A DNA stretch of 64,000 nt, from NCBI RefSeq assembly GCF_036884655.1, contig NC_088356.1, positions 17,592,501 through 17,656,500 of the forward strand. Reading direction: 5' to 3'. This document shows, in pieces, positions 47,501-57,461 of the stretch. The notes under the pieces were generated by a model. That model was given only the letters and a program-made list of their open reading frames with translations, did not search any database and was not told where the DNA came from. How positions within the stretch are numbered: position 1 is the stretch's first letter; every line of letters starts with the position of its first letter. A program made the position numbers and the translations under genes. The DNA is from Musa acuminata AAA Group. Taxonomy: Eukaryota; Streptophyta; Magnoliopsida; Zingiberales; Musaceae.

Positions 47501-50500
47501 GGAAACTGAGCACACCCTTCACAAAGCAGCACCAACTTGTAACTATATGTTGGTCTTTTCTTTTCAAAGAAGTTGCAAATAAAATTGCATCTCCTTTCTA
47601 GTTGTTTTAAGATAATTTTTTCTACTCAGATATAAACAGTTTGATGGTTCATTTATCTTATTATATATTCCCATGGTTTAGCTATTTGTTGCATTTTGTT
47701 GACTCTCTTTATCTGCTTATAATAATTTGTAAATTGTGTTGCATGAAATACTATGTGAAATGTATGAAAACTCATATTTGTTTGTACTTTGTGAGGCCCC
47801 TATTGAAACATTATAACTATTAATATTGTTTTATTTCTCAACTTCTGACTTTCTTTTGGGAGTTCTTTCTGTGGCTTTGCTCAAGCAGTTATTTATGCTA
47901 AATATTCACATGTTATGCTAGTTGTATCATCTTCAATCTGATTGAAAGATTATTGATTATGCATCGTGAGCAGTTTGCTGGAATGATGAGAAAGGAGAAC
48001 CTGCTTTATGTGACTCAATTGATATATCAGTAGCAGTTGCAACTGAGAAGGTGCTTCTTTATCTTCTTTAAAATGGTTATAGATATACTGTTAAATTTAC
48101 ACCATCAACATTGTTGAGTTACAGGGCTTGATGACTCCGATCATAAGGAATGCAGATCAGAAATCACTCTCAGCAATATCCTTGGAGGTAAAGCAACTTT
48201 CTGTTGATATAAAATCAAGCAGCTAGTTGTAAGAATTGCACGATATGCTGTTCTGATCATGCTAATTGGAACAAAATAGCCTTACCTAACTATTGTTTTT
48301 GGAGTTTTCTTAAAATCCCGACCTAGTTCATTAAATTGAATCACAACTGATATTCTCTGTTTCCATGTTGCAATCTGTCTTTTTATTTAATTGAGGTTTA
48401 TGTTATATTTATGTTTCTGATCCAGATTATCCAATTGAATCAACATATCCTGACCTAGTCATTTTCAGAATTTGTTGAAATATACCCAAACCACTGGAAC
48501 TGAAATGTGGATTAGTAATATTATCTGATACTGCTAATATTATCCTGTTATTTTTTCCTTTAATTAAGAAAAAGAGTCTGAGTATATGTTTTTGATGATT
48601 TTTGTTTTAGCATTATCAAATTTTGGTTCAAATCAATTAAAATAATCTAAATTGTCGTCAAACCAAGGTTCACTATATCATAGCATACCACTCACTGCAG
48701 GTGGTATGTATCAGTTTGATAGACGATCGATATGGGCAATATATATCGGTATTGTTGGTACGTCCCATCGTACCATATCGATATGTCAGCACGGCTTGGT
48801 ACACTTCGTATTGATGGCCAGTTGGTAAATCGGTACAGACCGATAAGATAAACCATTCTTGAAACAGCTAAAAATTGTCAAAAGTTGTCAAAATCATCGA
48901 ACTTAAAAAAATCTTTGAGAATTGGATCTCTTCCATAGAGGCCTTATATTGAACCTGTAGTCAGTAATCCCTTTGTGATCATTTACTTGTGATGAATTAC
49001 TCAAAGAACCTACTGACTTTCCTTTCAAAGTGTTTGCGCTGTAATGTTTGTAACATTCAAAGGCTAGAAAAAAGAGGCTTGGATCTTTGGATCCCAATCC
49101 CTGAAGTCAATATTTAACTTGCATTTTTTAAAAGAGTTCAACAAAACAATATTCTGTTTGAATTTTATTTCATGGGCGAGTAGAGTGAATAGCTGATTGT
49201 TAGTGGTAAACTTGTTGGTTTGGTTATTCTCAGAGGGGCTAAAAGAATTGTTTCAGTGGATTTAAATATGTTATATAATAACAATAACCTTTTTTTCAGT
49301 ATGCCTGCTTCTCAAGAAATAAAGAAAACAAAATATTGTTTATGAACTGCTATTGGATGCTTACTTCCAACTAGGATTTTCCTTTTCCACAGTTTTTCCA
49401 TATGGTATCAACTTAAGGTGGCATCTGCTTCATTGAAATTAGAATTGGAATGTAATTTCAAATATACCAGAATAAGTTTTGAAACAAGCAAGTACATTTT
49501 TTAATATTTTACTCTTATATATTATGGTATATAGTTTGTTATATTATATTATTTGTATATTAGTTATCCTATTCAATTTCTGTTTTATTTAGATATTTAT
49601 TTTCATTTATTGTCTTTGGGAATGGAATTTGGAATCCAATTTCCCCATTAAATCCTAGGAATGGGTCATTCATTTTGATCTGCTTTCCAATGACCTAATC
49701 ATGTGAAAAAATGCCATCTCAGATCATATGGACCTCAATGGTGGTACAGTTATGTACCCATGTTAGTTAAATGCTCATTGAAAATTACTTATGGATTGTG
49801 GTTCTTGAGGAGTAATTTCTCATGTTAGCTTTTATTTAAGTTTATGATCTTTTTTTTTTTGACTTTTTTGTGCTTTTATGGTTTTACCGTTTTAAATTAT
49901 TTGGTATGTCCAGTGGTATCTTACAATCATAACTAATTGAAGGACCTCAATGGTTTATGGTTTAGTGCTTTTCTTGACAATATGATTGGAAAGTTAATTT
50001 ATATTTACTAAATTGTATAGCGGAAGCTACAATGAGCTTGTTGATTTTTGTATCAAGATATTAGTCACAACTTATTAATCCTTTTGCCAATCTTAGCTTG
50101 TGCATCATAAACTGATGATGAAAGTAATGGAACCAGTCTACAAGTCCAGATTTGATTTTATTAAATAAAGATTTTCATCATTTATCTTTTGTGCTTTCAT
50201 GTCATTTGCTGTAAAATTCCAAGTTCTCTCAAACATTTGGTATTTTATCTTCAACAAGCAAAAAAAACATGAGCTCTCAATTACTTGTTCTAATGATCTT
50301 AGGTCAAAGAATTGGCTGAGAAGGCACGAGGTGGAAAGCTTAAACCTGACCAGTACCAAGGTGGGACTTTTAGGTGAGTGTCCAAAATATCATGGTCATA
50401 CTAGTTGTTTTTATTTTACTTCTACTTTTTCCTGATATTTTTAGGTTCTTAGACTTTCATTTTTAATTGTTTATTTCTTTTGCAGCATCTCAAATCTTGG

Positions 50501-53500
50501 AATGTTTCCTGTGGACCATTTCTGTGCAATTATAAACCCTCCACAGGTCTCTCTGCATGCCCCTCCCTCTTGACTGTTTGCAATGTTTTTGTGATGTCTA
50601 TATGTATGCCTATGCTGCATTTCCTCTTTATTACTTGATAAACTCCGAATATCAGCACCTTAGAAGCAATAAAATTGCAAGTGTCTTTTCTTAAACATAT
50701 TTTCCCCAATTCCATTCATTAAATAAAGGATCTTAAGATATTTATTTTAATAGATGCAGATTAACTGAGAAATTGACATGCTTGCTTCTGTATGTGTTTC
50801 TGATATTTACCATTATATCATACAATTCTAAGTTGACAAACTTGAAGAGGTTGGCTTAAAGATGATAAAGAACAATCTGCTTTTTTCCAGGTTAGTAACC
50901 AGAAAATGATATTGAGAATTCCTAATGTATTTAAGCTTATTGTAATCAAGAATAATCCAGTGGCTTAAAAATAGGATACCCTTTTAGAGATAAGCATGGG
51001 TTTTGCAGTATGGTAACAGTTAACCTGTATAAACTTAACTGGTGTAACATGCTCCAATATAATTTTGCAACCTCCCTAATTTGCCATTCAAAAACTATAT
51101 CATTTATAGTAAAATCTCTCAACTATCAAATTGAAAGAAACATGATAATAGATGTGTCATAATCCAAGTGCCTTATTAAATAACTCGTATACAATGGGCT
51201 TAGACAAATGACCTTGTTTAAAACTGTCAATAGTGTTAAAGTACTAAGTCTATGTACACAATTTTATCATCTCATAATTCTTCCAATCTACTGCATCCAC
51301 TCGTTTTTTTGTTATTCTCATCAGAGCTTCCAGTGGACCTTTAATTACTATAAGCCATGGATCGCTGGTTCGGGTACCAGACCTGTTTCTGTCCTCTTCT
51401 GCTTTCATGATTCAATTTTCTCTAACAACATTTAATGTGGCCTGGGAAAGATGTGGCGGGTTTACAATTTAGTCTTGAAATTCTTCTTCTATATACCTTT
51501 TTGATTGGTAATATACTTATTCCATGTAGAAGGGGAGCCTTGGTGTATATAAGGGTATTACTTTGCAATTCTAGACCCATATTGCAGGAGCTTTGCGAAC
51601 ATGGAATGTGTTTTTTTAACATACTTCTTCCATTTCAGGATTGAACAAATAAGCACTATCGAGATGACTGTAGAATTGTTAGAAATCTAAGATAGTACTG
51701 AAGATGGTTCTTACAGTTTGTTTTAGCTTTTGGTGAGCTGTTGTTGGAATAGGAAATAGATGATGGTTGCTGTAGCTTCTGCTGAAATACTAGGATTTTA
51801 AAGGAGGGAGTTAAAAATTTCTCATAATGTAATAGGAGTCAGAACAAAGTGATATCAACAAGCCAGCAAAAGAGAGTGTAATTTTGGCTGTGATCTAGCA
51901 AACCCTATTTTTATTGAAAGAAACAAATCTATCTATTAATTCATCAAAAAGGAAGCTTGGTACATCTGATCTCCTGAGCATCTGATCTAATTCAGAGATG
52001 GTGGAGAGTCCTTCTCTTTTGGCTCTTTGAAGTCCATGCAGAAGGCCAGCAGCAAAGATGGCCCCTGTGGCTCCTTTGATAATGTAACCTGAGCCTGCAA
52101 AACTTGAAGAAGGGTGAAAAGAGCCATCACATTCAATTATATAATGAAAATGATGGGAGATGTTGTTAGTAGAAAGAATGTTCCTCATGGGAGCCCCTTC
52201 AGAAGGGTTGATGTTGTAGAAGTTTTCATTGGTTAAATTAAGCATTCTGCACCACAGGGAGTAAGGCTTATTTTGGTGGTTGTGGAAGTGGCATTCACTA
52301 TAATTCAATCAGACCATCCAAAGTGAATTGGCAATAAGGCATCAAACCAGATTAGTTTCTTGTTTCCCCTGGTCATGTCACTCTTATTTCACTGTGAACA
52401 ATCCTCAATTTCAGGTCTACTTACGTTCTTTTATATAAGGATAGAAACATGATTAAGATTATCCATTTGAGGAATATAGAAAACCAGTGCTTTATTTCTT
52501 TCCCGATTTCTTTCAACTAATTTTTCTTATAGATTCTATATCCTTCATAACTTTGTAAATCATAAAACAGTGCTGCCATATTGGCAGTCTGTGTAAGTGC
52601 ACATTTAGCCTTCCATACATAATTCCTATTTCACCTGAACACTACTTTTTACTCAAAGATAAGACTCTCAACTCAGGGACATTAGATATAACCTAATGAC
52701 AAACAATATAATAATAGCAAAATTTCTACAAAAAAATTAAAATGGACTTACTGTATATATTATACATAGAACTCTTGATTCTTGTGTTCGGTTAAAGAGT
52801 CAACATGACCTAACCATCACTAAGCTGAATCTGGAGTAAGTAAGCTCTTTCTTGAATTGGTTGTAATTCTGTACTAATTGATCTAACATGTTGTAGAATT
52901 GATACTTTCAGTATATAATCTCATCTTTGTAGATTTGGGAAACAATTGACCTTACTCGATATTATCATCATAAGCTCCAATACGACAATATTTCATATGA
53001 CTTAATGTGCTATTAAGCTGGTTCTTTTTTTGACTGAACCCTTTTGTCTGTTTTGATGTTATGTCACCAAGAAAATAGAAGTTTTGTGTTAAGTTAAATG
53101 TTCTCAACAAATTTCTTGTATCATGCCCAAGTATTTTTATAAATTGCTACCAGGACTTTTTTTTTTTAAGATGGCGAAGTTTCACAAAATTGTATCAAAT
53201 TCTTTCAGGCTTGTATTCTTGCTGTTGGTCAAGGTAACAAAGTTGTTGAACCTGTCATCGGGATTGATGGTATGTCCTCCATTTCAATTAAGTATTTGCT
53301 TTGATAAACTTGCAATTTTTTAATTGAGCTTTGTACTCTTTTTCAGGAGTTGAGAAACCTGCTGTCATAACAAAGATGAGCTTGAAGCTGTCTGCTGATC
53401 ACCGTATCTTTGATGGCCAGTTGGGAAGTAAGTTTCCACATTATTCTTCTTCTTTGATAAAAGGGAATTGGATCCAATTTTCTCTGTTTTATTTCTGCTT

Positions 53501-53563
53501 GCAGGTAAGTTCCTTTCTGCTCTGGCATCGAACTTTAGTGACATTAGACGATTACTCTTGTGA
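20509..53563 (+). CDS. LTA3: Mitochondrial pyruvate dehydrogenase E2, dihydrolipoamide acetyltransferase (LTA3-like), 505 aa
   Basis: Transfers acetyl groups from lipoyl-lysine to CoA in the matrix pyruvate dehydrogenase complex. Exons: 20509-20537, 22037-22093, 23355-23384, 24987-25041, 25123-25156, 30339-30388, 30503-30547, 30664-30737, 32743-32812, 33026-33436, 43818-43878, 43950-43994, 44086-44169, 47974-48050, 48125-48187, 50303-50373, 50486-50546, 53209-53269, 53347-53427, 53505-53563. All introns are GT..AG and the phases sum to one open frame. Residues 1-69 are Arg/Ser-rich, like a mitochondrial presequence. One lipoyl domain follows (about 73-148; [18 protein letters not shown] with Lys114), then a subunit-binding domain (about 193-230; [21 protein letters not shown]). 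The catalytic domain starts near 281 and has [12 protein letters not shown] and DHRIFDG (His478, Asp482). Arabidopsis LTA3 has two lipoyl domains; this has one. The small N-terminal exons 1-5 are the least certain part. Confidence 0.9.
20538..22036 (+). other. E2 intron 1
   Basis: 1.5 kb, T-rich, GTAGGT donor and TTTGTAG acceptor. No transposon or RNA gene was recognised. The short frames inside are random. Confidence 0.6.
22094..23354 (+). other. E2 intron 2, with a possible repeat remnant
   Basis: 1.26 kb. 22700-23060 includes GGTACATACC and other GTAC-type motifs, and a change to more GC-rich sequence. This suggests a decayed member of the GTAC-rich repeat family seen elsewhere in this gene. 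I could not find its ends. The rest looks like ordinary intron. Confidence 0.4.
24140..24790. repeat. Probable GTAC-rich repeat with a CT-rich core, in E2 intron 3
   Basis: Starts near GGCGGTATGTACTTGGTCCGG and ends near AGTCCGGCCAGTTC...GGTTCGGTACTTG, similar in vocabulary to the hAT-type MITEs at 26687 and 34072. The middle (24490-24690) is an almost pure CTT/CCT pyrimidine tract, which creates spurious Ser/Leu-rich and, on the other strand, Glu/Arg-rich frames. Terminal inverted repeats and a target duplication could not be settled. Confidence 0.45.
25954..28443 (+). pseudogene. hAT transposase (zf-BED, DUF659, hAT dimerisation), broken
   Basis: Recognisable blocks in order: start MASVQSNS at 25954; BED zinc finger [21 protein letters not shown] at about 26055-26117; DUF659 blocks [16 protein letters not shown] (about 26925) and [14 protein letters not shown] (about 27090); [19 protein letters not shown] (27271 on); hAT C-terminal dimerisation block [14 protein letters not shown] (about 27868); an acidic tail ending near 28443. 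Two probable introns (about 27157-27245 and 27917-27995) match the usual gene structure. Damage: TAG at 26014-26016 where Trp is expected, further stops near 27060, 27442 and 27560, frame changes, and a 217-bp MITE insertion at 26687. It cannot make an active transposase. Confidence 0.85.
26687..26903. mobile_element. 217-bp hAT-type MITE inside the hAT transposase
   Basis: Bounded by an exact 8-bp duplication ATCATAGG (26679-26686 and 26904-26911). Terminal inverted repeats are imperfect: CATGGTTTGCAGTACCG at the left and, reversed, CAAGGTTCGCAATACCG at the right. The interior is nearly all GGTACC, ACGGTACG and ACCGGT motifs plus a CACTGTAGCACTGCTACAGTG palindrome, and should fold into a strong hairpin. 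Removing it restores continuity between the LLKGHKES and CSIMSD parts of the transposase, so it inserted after the hAT did. Confidence 0.88.
28673..30338 (+). other. Rest of E2 intron 5
   Basis: AT-rich intron DNA after the hAT element. 29330-29700 has a few GTAC-type motifs but no ends. No coding or RNA gene was recognised. Confidence 0.5.
30738..32742 (+). other. E2 intron 8
   Basis: 2.0 kb between the lipoyl-lysine exon and the last lipoyl exon. AT-rich, with no transposon ends or domain. Short frames at 31014-31286 (-), 32029-32256 (+) and 32510-32818 (+) are random or read through the exon. Confidence 0.55.
34151..34597 (-). repeat. Left (3') LTR of copy A
   Basis: 447 bp, starting TATCACGGAC (TG has become TA) and ending GTCCGTGACA. 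The two ends are inverted repeats of each other (GTCACGGAC / GTCCGTGAC). It matches the LTR at 42720-43167 along its length. Confidence 0.85.
38252..38264 (-). other. Primer-binding site of copy A
   Basis: The - strand reads ATGGTATCAGAGC, containing the full TGGTATCAGAGC complement of initiator tRNA-Met, one base from the LTR remnant. The same site occurs beside the LTR of copy B at 42706-42718. Confidence 0.85.
38266..38302 (-). repeat. Collapsed 37-bp right (5') LTR of copy A
   Basis: Starts TGTCACGGACTTAGC and ends TCGTGACA, so both ends of the LTR are kept but about 410 internal bp are gone. The junction falls at CGTG, which occurs in the full LTR both at the 5' breakpoint (AAGTCGTGCGG) and at the 3' end (GTCCGTGACA). 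This fits a deletion between 4-bp microhomologies. Confidence 0.8.
38369..38575. repeat. 41-bp minisatellite, about 5 copies, within the MITE
   Basis: GTACCGACC-type starts recur at 38412, 38453, 38494 and 38535, exactly 41 bp apart, with a less regular copy at 38369. Each unit includes CCTCGGTAATGGTCGAAATC. It explains the repetitive Arg/Tyr-rich frames seen on the - strand here. Confidence 0.85.
38687..39097 (+). other. E2 intron 10 segment between copies A and B
   Basis: About 0.4 kb of ordinary AT-rich intron sequence separating two insertions of the same LTR family. Short frames are random. Confidence 0.55.
39098..43167 (-). mobile_element. GC-rich non-coding LTR element, copy B (truncated)
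   Basis: Closely similar to copy A over 34663-38265, and in the same orientation. The right LTR (42720-43167) and its primer-binding site are present. The left LTR, purine tract and first ~65 bp of the interior are missing; homology begins at TTGCTGAGTCTTC right after an A-run. No target duplication can be seen because one end is gone. The interior is non-coding, like copy A. A T-run at 39170-39183 is private to this copy. Confidence 0.8.
42720..43167 (-). repeat. Right (5') LTR of copy B
   Basis: 448 bp, TGTCACAGAC to GTCCGTGACA. It is a full-length match to the left LTR of copy A and shows what the 37-bp remnant of copy A has lost. Confidence 0.85.
43168..43817 (+). other. Tail of E2 intron 10
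   Basis: AT-rich intron sequence leading to the acceptor TATTTAG of exon 11. The 104-residue frame at 43240-43554 is hydrophobic but has no homology I recognise and no splice-consistent link to E2. Confidence 0.55.
45025..46100. repeat. Probable larger member of the GTAC-rich repeat family in E2 intron 13
   Basis: Starts around GGGTTTTTAATTTCAAAGGTACATATCGGTACG and continues with GGTACCAGGC and GATACCGGGG motifs. It ends around ATCGAAATACGAACCTTGC, whose complement resembles the CAAGGTT terminus of the other copies. Inside is a 95-residue frame (45355-45642) with a Gly/Arg run; beyond it, stops interrupt. This could be a longer relative of the two MITEs, but I could not match an 8-bp duplication. 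Confidence 0.45.
46163..46362. repeat. 114-bp direct tandem duplication, two copies
   Basis: GTGCCGATACA starts at 46163 and again at 46277; each is followed by ACTTGTATTGTTCCAGTC and a GGGAT.GACAC segment. The second copy is slightly incomplete. The pair causes a duplicated peptide pattern on the - strand but is not evidence of a gene. Confidence 0.75.
46400..47973 (+). other. Rest of E2 intron 13
   Basis: AT-rich intron DNA. 46745-46810 contains CCGGACTGGTTCGTATAGACCAGTATA, another GTAC-family-like scrap. No gene was recognised. Confidence 0.5.
48664..48885. repeat. GTAC-rich repeat in E2 intron 15, probable MITE
   Basis: Begins CAAGGTTCACTATATCATAG, like the CAAGGTT terminus of the other copies, and continues with GGTACGTCCC, CGTACCATATCG and CGGTACAGACCG. 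A plausible right end is AACCATTCTTG. A clean target duplication was not found. Confidence 0.55.
48886..50302 (+). other. Rest of E2 intron 15
   Basis: AT-rich intron sequence without recognisable elements. The - strand frame at 48903-49097 is random. Confidence 0.5.
51895..52308 (-). pseudogene. RNase H-like (RVT_3-type) fragment, possible LINE remnant, in E2 intron 17
   Basis: A 137-residue frame on the - strand contains [19 protein letters not shown], which resembles the first strand and catalytic Asp region of the plant RNase H-like domain found at the end of LINE polyproteins and in solitary proteins. Only the front of the fold is recognisable; the later acidic residues and the C-terminal part are absent. 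It is antisense to E2 and lies wholly in intron 17. A random match cannot be excluded. Confidence 0.45.
52309..53208 (+). other. Rest of E2 intron 17
   Basis: AT-rich intron DNA without recognised features, ending in the TCTTTCAG acceptor of exon 18. Confidence 0.5.
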
Positions 53564-53676
53564 AGCACAGAAAAAGTTCTAAATATTTCATGGAAGTATC
53601 AGATTCAAAGTCATCGGATGATGGGTCTTCAAAGTTCGGAGTGTTCCAACTCGAGCAAAATTAATTTCTGCACATG

Positions 53677-53682
53677 AATAAA
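53677..53682 (+). terminator. Poly(A) signal of the E2 gene
   Basis: AATAAA occurs 114 bases after the E2 stop codon in CACATGAATAAAATTATC, a suitable spacing for a plant 3'UTR. The true cleavage site is not visible. Confidence 0.5.
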
Positions 53683-54879
53683 ATTATCAAATGGTGTCTG
53701 TTCTCTTCAAGAGGCATCACATGTCTTGGGCTTCACTGAGACACCCAGAGACACATTCTTTAACCCAATTTACAAACTCAGTTCGTTGGACTTTTTGCAA
53801 GTGATCTGCGTGATCAATTACTCTTCTTGCTGATTGTGAGGCTTGCTGCCAAGTTCAACACGTCTCTGTTGAAGCAACTGAGGCTTTAGTTAATGATCTG
53901 CGTCATGAATCTACTCCAAGTGTGTCTTTGTGTTGACAATCAGAGATTTACTTTTTCTTTATAAGGTGTATGAGGATTCTAATACCATCAACATGGCATG
54001 AATCGCAATGGTGGAGACTCTATACTTGGGTGTAGCAACAACAGACATTGATGGTATTTGCATATGCTATTCTTCACATTTTATTTAAATGTGGGGGAAA
54101 ACATTGCAGAGCCATCCTATTTATCTGTGGCATAAAAGGGAAGCTGCTGGTAGTGATGCAGCAACTACTTTATTGTTGAAGGTCAGCCCACGGAGCTGAC
54201 CCTCTTTGGCTCGATTTATGTTCTGATTCGTGGTTGCATTTTCATTCCCTTCAATCACGTTGCAGTTGCGGAGTCGGCTGCCCCATCATCTCTTTTTTAT
54301 CTTCTCCTTAAGTAGCATTGCTGTGTGTTAGGATTCCAACTCCATGTCAAATCATTACTGTCTTCTTTTGGAGAGAAGAGAGGATGATGCGCTTTCAGAG
54401 TCCATGTCGAATCGTACAAGTTTCAGGCCCCATCGATCTCTCTTCTTAGTGATGAATGAATCAATTCAGTGTCGCATTCAAAACGAACGTATAGTATAAT
54501 CATACATGATATATAACAGATATTCATAGGTAACTAAAATGCTTGAATAGTGAAAAAGCCAGGAGGCCGATTATTAATGAATCTATTTGTGACTATAGTT
54601 CACGGGGTGCTTAAACGAATTCCCCACAAAAAGAGTATTCTTGTCACTCCATTATGCTCCCCATTGACTTGTTTGATGTACTCTTTCAGACTAACAAGTT
54701 CTTTCTCTTTTGGTAAAGGTAAGTGAAATAAAATTTGATCACATGAAACAACCTTACAGTTTCTGAACCCTTAACTTTTGGCTAAAAGAATGTACTCTCT
54801 CTCTATCACCACAACCGTATTACCAATATTTAGCTTGGAAACTTTTTTGTTTTTAAAAAAGTTATTCAACTTAATTATA
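53683..54879. other. Downstream flank of E2
   Basis: Mixed-composition DNA with no gene, RNA gene or transposon end recognised. The first few hundred bases may still be E2 3'UTR. Confidence 0.5.
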
Positions 54880-57461
54880 TGTCAGAATAAAGTGATTTTG
54901 CTTAAACCATGTGACACATTGTAATACCCATATGTCTCCTCGTAACATCATGCAATCTCGTAGGGACCTACCTATAAGAGAAAAAAATTAGTTAACATTG
55001 ATGCATGAGCAAACTACCATCGTCCCTTTGTCGTAGCATAAATTCGGGATTGACATCTAGGCATACTTATAGACACTACAAAATATAAAGGCTATTAACG
55101 ATTGTGTAGCAAATGGTCTAAGACAACAAGTTGTGCACAATCATGTTGCATAAATGCCCAGACAAACAATACTGTTGCAAAACAAAGTGATGGCCCAAAC
55201 TGAGACACTACCTCACACTCCTGTTTAACCCAATGTGACCCATGAGGTTCTAGGACGCTGAGATGATTATCATTTTACAATATTTCTTTGCTCTAGAAAA
55301 TTATAACAAATGGCAAGATGGAGGCTTTGTTTTTGGACATATTTACATTTACATGATGATTACATGTAAACTTTGATTACAATTCAAAAATGACAATCGA
55401 ACCTAAATAAAAATGAGGTTATCAAGCTTACTACAAGTCTATTACATGTTGCATATGACGTGGACAAATTGAAAAGCACAAACATCATATCAAACACCTT
55501 TGAATAGCATGTGACACTATCTCTCATGTATTCTTTAAACATCTTCGTTAAAGCATTTGCAAACACTACACTCCTAGTTTACTACATCTTTAATCATTCT
55601 TTAGTTGCAACATGCCTTGTTGACTCCCAACGACTTTCTTAATATCATTATTGAGTAGTCAAACTTTGATTTGCTAATGTTGTTTTAACTCATTAGTGAC
55701 TCACTCTAATGTGGCATCAATCGAGTTGTGATAATCTCCGATGGTATCTACGTATCCTTTTAGTAAAAAAAAGGATCTTATTTGTCGTATATTAATCCCT
55801 CAAATATCCTACCTTGAGTGAACTAGATGGATGCTTGGACTTTTAATGAGCACCGCCTCGTAAAATTTGAAGTCTTATCCTCGTAAAATTTACCCATTAA
55901 GTTTACTTTTATCTAGTTATCACCTCTAAGTAGGCTCACTTCACATTTGCTTTTCAATGTCACTTTATTGAAAGATGGAGTGGATAAGCTACTTTCGATT
56001 AAATTAATCACCATTAGTGAGGATTTGATAGTTATTATCATATTCTAAGAACTCCTTGAAGGGACTTTAAAAGTGTACAAAGCTATTCTATAAGATAATT
56101 GAGAGAAATGGGCAATCAATTCTACCCATTCTTTGAAAAGTTGAGAAGATCAAAGTTACTTGTCTTTGCTGCCTCCGAGTGTTGCACTCTATGCATCAAG
56201 ACAATGACTAATCTTCGTTTGCTCTTTTCTCATGTTTTTAGAGCATTAAAAATATTGGAATCTTAGTTGAAACTTAATTCAAAAGTTTCTACTCCTCTTT
56301 ACTATCACATTTATAATGCAAGAAGTGTTGCACCAAAAAAGCAAAACTTTGCCTTGATTGAAGCAAACTATTGGTAGATTTGTCTATCCTTTTGGGGTTG
56401 TACCACCTTCTTCATCGTTGTTGTCATCTATTCTTTAATAATAAATCCTTTGAAATATATCTTATAAAGCTTTACCTCTCTCAATAGCTCTTTTGTCTTA
56501 TCCCAATATTCAGAGTCTATTACTACATTCTTCACTACCTTAGCCCCCTTTCATGACCTTTGTGCTCTTCACACTAGAAAGCAAGGGATCGTTGATTGTT
56601 CGAAAGTCTCATCTTTACGGTATCGTATAAATCCCTTATCCCACAACTCTACTACTTGTCACCTTTCATCTATATCTCTTTTCTTATCTTTATGATTGTA
56701 GATCTATCATTACGGTGGCATCGTGACACTCCCTCTAAGTTCACCTTCATTTTAACTATTGCTTAATTGATAAAAGACATATTATAACTTTTATACATAA
56801 CTTCTACTATCATGTTGCAAGCGTCATATGGATTCTATTCTTCGTTGTACCCTCGATAGTAATATTCACTCACCTAGCCCTTTCTACTCATTGTGTCAGG
56901 GCTCCCTCGAGCAAATATAAGTTTTGAAGAAGTCCAACATCAAAGAGCTTTGATCATACCTTTGTACGATCAACTTCCTTATAGGACTTGCTATTATGCA
57001 CTTACAAATTTCACCTTTATGGTAATACTCCTCCATTCACTAATGTCCAAGGCTTCTATCTAATGCAAATTTAGTGCACTTACCGAATACTCATCTCTCT
57101 GATACTATAGAACTAACCTTTTGAGTTCATAGTCCTTATTATTATGTTGCTCATCGAAATGAAGCTCCCAATGACTCCAACCGTCCCTATGAATGTTTGT
57201 CCCTCAAGACTTATTGGTGTTTCATATTGCCTCTAATTGTTCCATCATGATTTGATGTTCTGTGCCACCTCCTAATGACATCTCCATTGTCCTATGATCT
57301 TGGTGTTGGAAACTTGGATTATAAACTTTCCTTATGTGACCTCTACCAATAGATTACTACTTTGAATTATATTCGCTCCTTTAACAATCAATTACTACCC
57401 ACCCTATTAGTCCCCATAATGTCGAGCCACCCACAAATGAAGTGCAACTCCGAGCCTATTC
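54880..57461 (-). mobile_element. Copy C of the GC-rich LTR family, AT-decayed and truncated
   Basis: The order of motifs follows copies A and B: an LTR-like segment (about 54880-55516) ending GTGACA, then a segment matching TTCGTCGAAGCC..CACTAC, TGAGTAGTCAAACTTTGAT, and so on. It is far more diverged and markedly more AT-rich; many differences are C-to-T or G-to-A. It stops near 57461, where a Copia LTR begins, at a point matching about 36.7 kb in copy A. It has no intact frame. Confidence 0.7.
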
